From positions 471,333 through 535,332 of the forward strand of contig CH003145.1 in the NCBI GenBank assembly GCA_000149265.1: a stretch of 64,000 nt of DNA, read 5' to 3'. Below are positions 62,952-64,000 of this stretch, piece by piece (position 1 is the first letter of the stretch; the number at the start of each line of letters is the position of its first letter). The notes under the pieces were generated by a model, which searched no databases, was not told where the DNA came from, and saw nothing but the letters and a program-made list of their open reading frames with translations. Source of the stretch: Ciona savignyi. Taxonomy: Eukaryota > Chordata > Ascidiacea > Phlebobranchia > Cionidae. The position numbers were made by a program, and so were the translations under genes.

Positions 62952-62957
62952 TTTATT
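62952..62957 (-). terminator. Putative PFDN2 polyadenylation signal (AATAAA)
   Basis: AATAAA on the minus strand about 230 bases past the PFDN2 stop. The region 62546-63185 otherwise holds only AT-rich presumed 3' UTR and flank. Confidence 0.4.
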
Positions 62958-63185
62958 ACAAATGCATTGTAAAATTAAGTAATGTAATGCTATCTACTTT
63001 GTGTTTAAGTTGTTAAGGTAAAAAATCACAATTTTTGAATTAAAGTTTGACCAAATGTGTATAATAAGACTTTGAAATAATACAGTACAGATGTTACACA
63101 AACTATCTGGAACACTTGATTTTAAACAAATTTAACAACAACAACAATCTGCAAACATTCTAGTGAATACAAAACATGCTACAAA

Positions 63186-63859
63186 TTAGTTTGATACTAA
63201 GACACCAGTGGTTTGGTTTGTGGTTGGAGCTTCCTCAGGCTTATTGTTCTCGTTTATTGAATTTTCACCACGAACTGTGATACCATGCTTAACTCGATAT
63301 TCATTTAAGCTATTCCCCTTTTCCACAAGCTGTTTATTCATCACTTCAATAAAGTTGCTAATTTGTTCCTTATTCTTAGTAAGTGCTGGTAGGACTTCAG
63401 CTACAGTTCTTTCAACAAGTACACCACCGACTAGGCGAAAGCATTTCCTATCTTTGTCCACCTGCAAATTTGGGAACATTAAATCTGATGATTTATTAAA
63501 TTATTATTAGCAACAAGCAACTTCTAAATCATCTTACACATTGCAGAAGCTCTGTTAACCGAATGATGGGTGGAACTAAACGTTTACCCAAAGTTTTCCC
63601 TACCAAGGTGATAAAACATGAACATTCTATCCTATCTTAAGAGCGCTATAGATTTGTTATAAGTTAAATAAAGCGTATTTTTAGATTCCACACATGAAAC
63701 TACAAACTAACTTACCGCTTCTAATGCTTCAATAACAAGGCCATGTTCCCCCCTTTCCGATTCCATCTGAGTAATTTTGATTGCCAACGACTTTTGCTCC
63801 TGTCGGAGTTTGTTAAAGCCATCCACTATTTCTTCTTTGCTCAATTTTTTATCACTCAT
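63186..63859 (-). CDS. PFDN2: Prefoldin subunit 2
   Basis: Beta-type subunit of the hexameric prefoldin chaperone, which hands unfolded actin and tubulin to the CCT chaperonin in the cytosol. Two exons, 63716-63859 and 63186-63461, both in phase 0, give 139 aa (human 154). The N-terminal helix (EEIVDGFNKLRQEQKSLAIK) and the hairpin block (DKDRKCFRLVGGVLVERTVAEV) are diagnostic, followed by the second coiled-coil helix (LVEKGNSLNEYRVKHGI) and a low-complexity polar tail. The start at 63859 (MSDKK) was preferred to an in-frame ATG 30 bases upstream because it matches the usual family N-terminus. The intron carries a SINE tail fragment (about 63540-63642). Confidence 0.95.
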
Positions 63860-64000
63860 GGTTATTTTTACACCAAATTTTAATTTCACTAAAATACAGA
63901 AGTACGTTAAAGTAAGTTTAGAATGAAAATTAATAAGCGGCGGTTATTGTAAAATGGCCAGTAACACAGTAGAAAAGTACCAGAATATACATAAATATAT

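Noticed and set aside
1..64000. CRISPR arrays, operons, riboswitches or bacterial mobile elements
   Set aside because: The DNA is spliced animal sequence; the only short-period array is the 13-bp minisatellite, which has no spacers.

Overview
The window is nuclear DNA of an animal. Genes are split by short AT-rich introns with GT-AG borders, introns are crowded with SINEs and other small repeats, and there are two assembly gaps of exactly 100 N. Gene content (CSTF3, TMCO4, CFAP47, PSMD4, PFDN2), compact spacing and repeat style fit a tunicate, most likely Ciona. The species call is inference; no species-diagnostic marker was seen.

Layout. 1-716 (+): last two coding exons of CSTF3, a 3'-end mRNA cleavage factor. 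2083-7923 (-): complete TMCO4 in 11 exons (567 aa, a DUF726 membrane hydrolase-like protein). 8450-9930: a tandemly built repeat, called repeat X here. 9930-13700: gene-poor, with SINE debris. 13709-15437 (+): a four-exon gene for a 255-aa secreted protein, tentatively H-type-lectin-like. 16200-16630: a CRE/ATF-like motif cluster. 16686-19890: two more repeat X copies. 20567-50146 (-): complete CFAP47, rebuilt in 63 coding exons (about 3390 aa), an axonemal central-apparatus protein with a CH domain between long runs of Ig/ASH-like segments. 51754-56257 (-): complete PSMD4/Rpn10 in 7 exons (424 aa). 57491-61450: SINE, truncated repeat X copy, BEL/Pao retroelement relic and a 13-bp minisatellite. 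63186-63859 (-): complete PFDN2 in two exons (139 aa).

The exon models were assembled by hand from splice signals. CFAP47, PSMD4, TMCO4, PFDN2 and the secreted gene all keep one open frame, with exon lengths summing to a multiple of three. The genes are unrelated in function and share no operon-like logic. Most of the unusual biology lies in the PSMD4 C-terminus, where the UBE3A-binding (RAZUL) segment is tandemly duplicated, and in the repeats: two MITEs with clear 8-bp target duplications, an internally deleted Pao element, repeat X with palindromic kappaB-like cores, and a head-to-head SINE pair in a CFAP47 intron.
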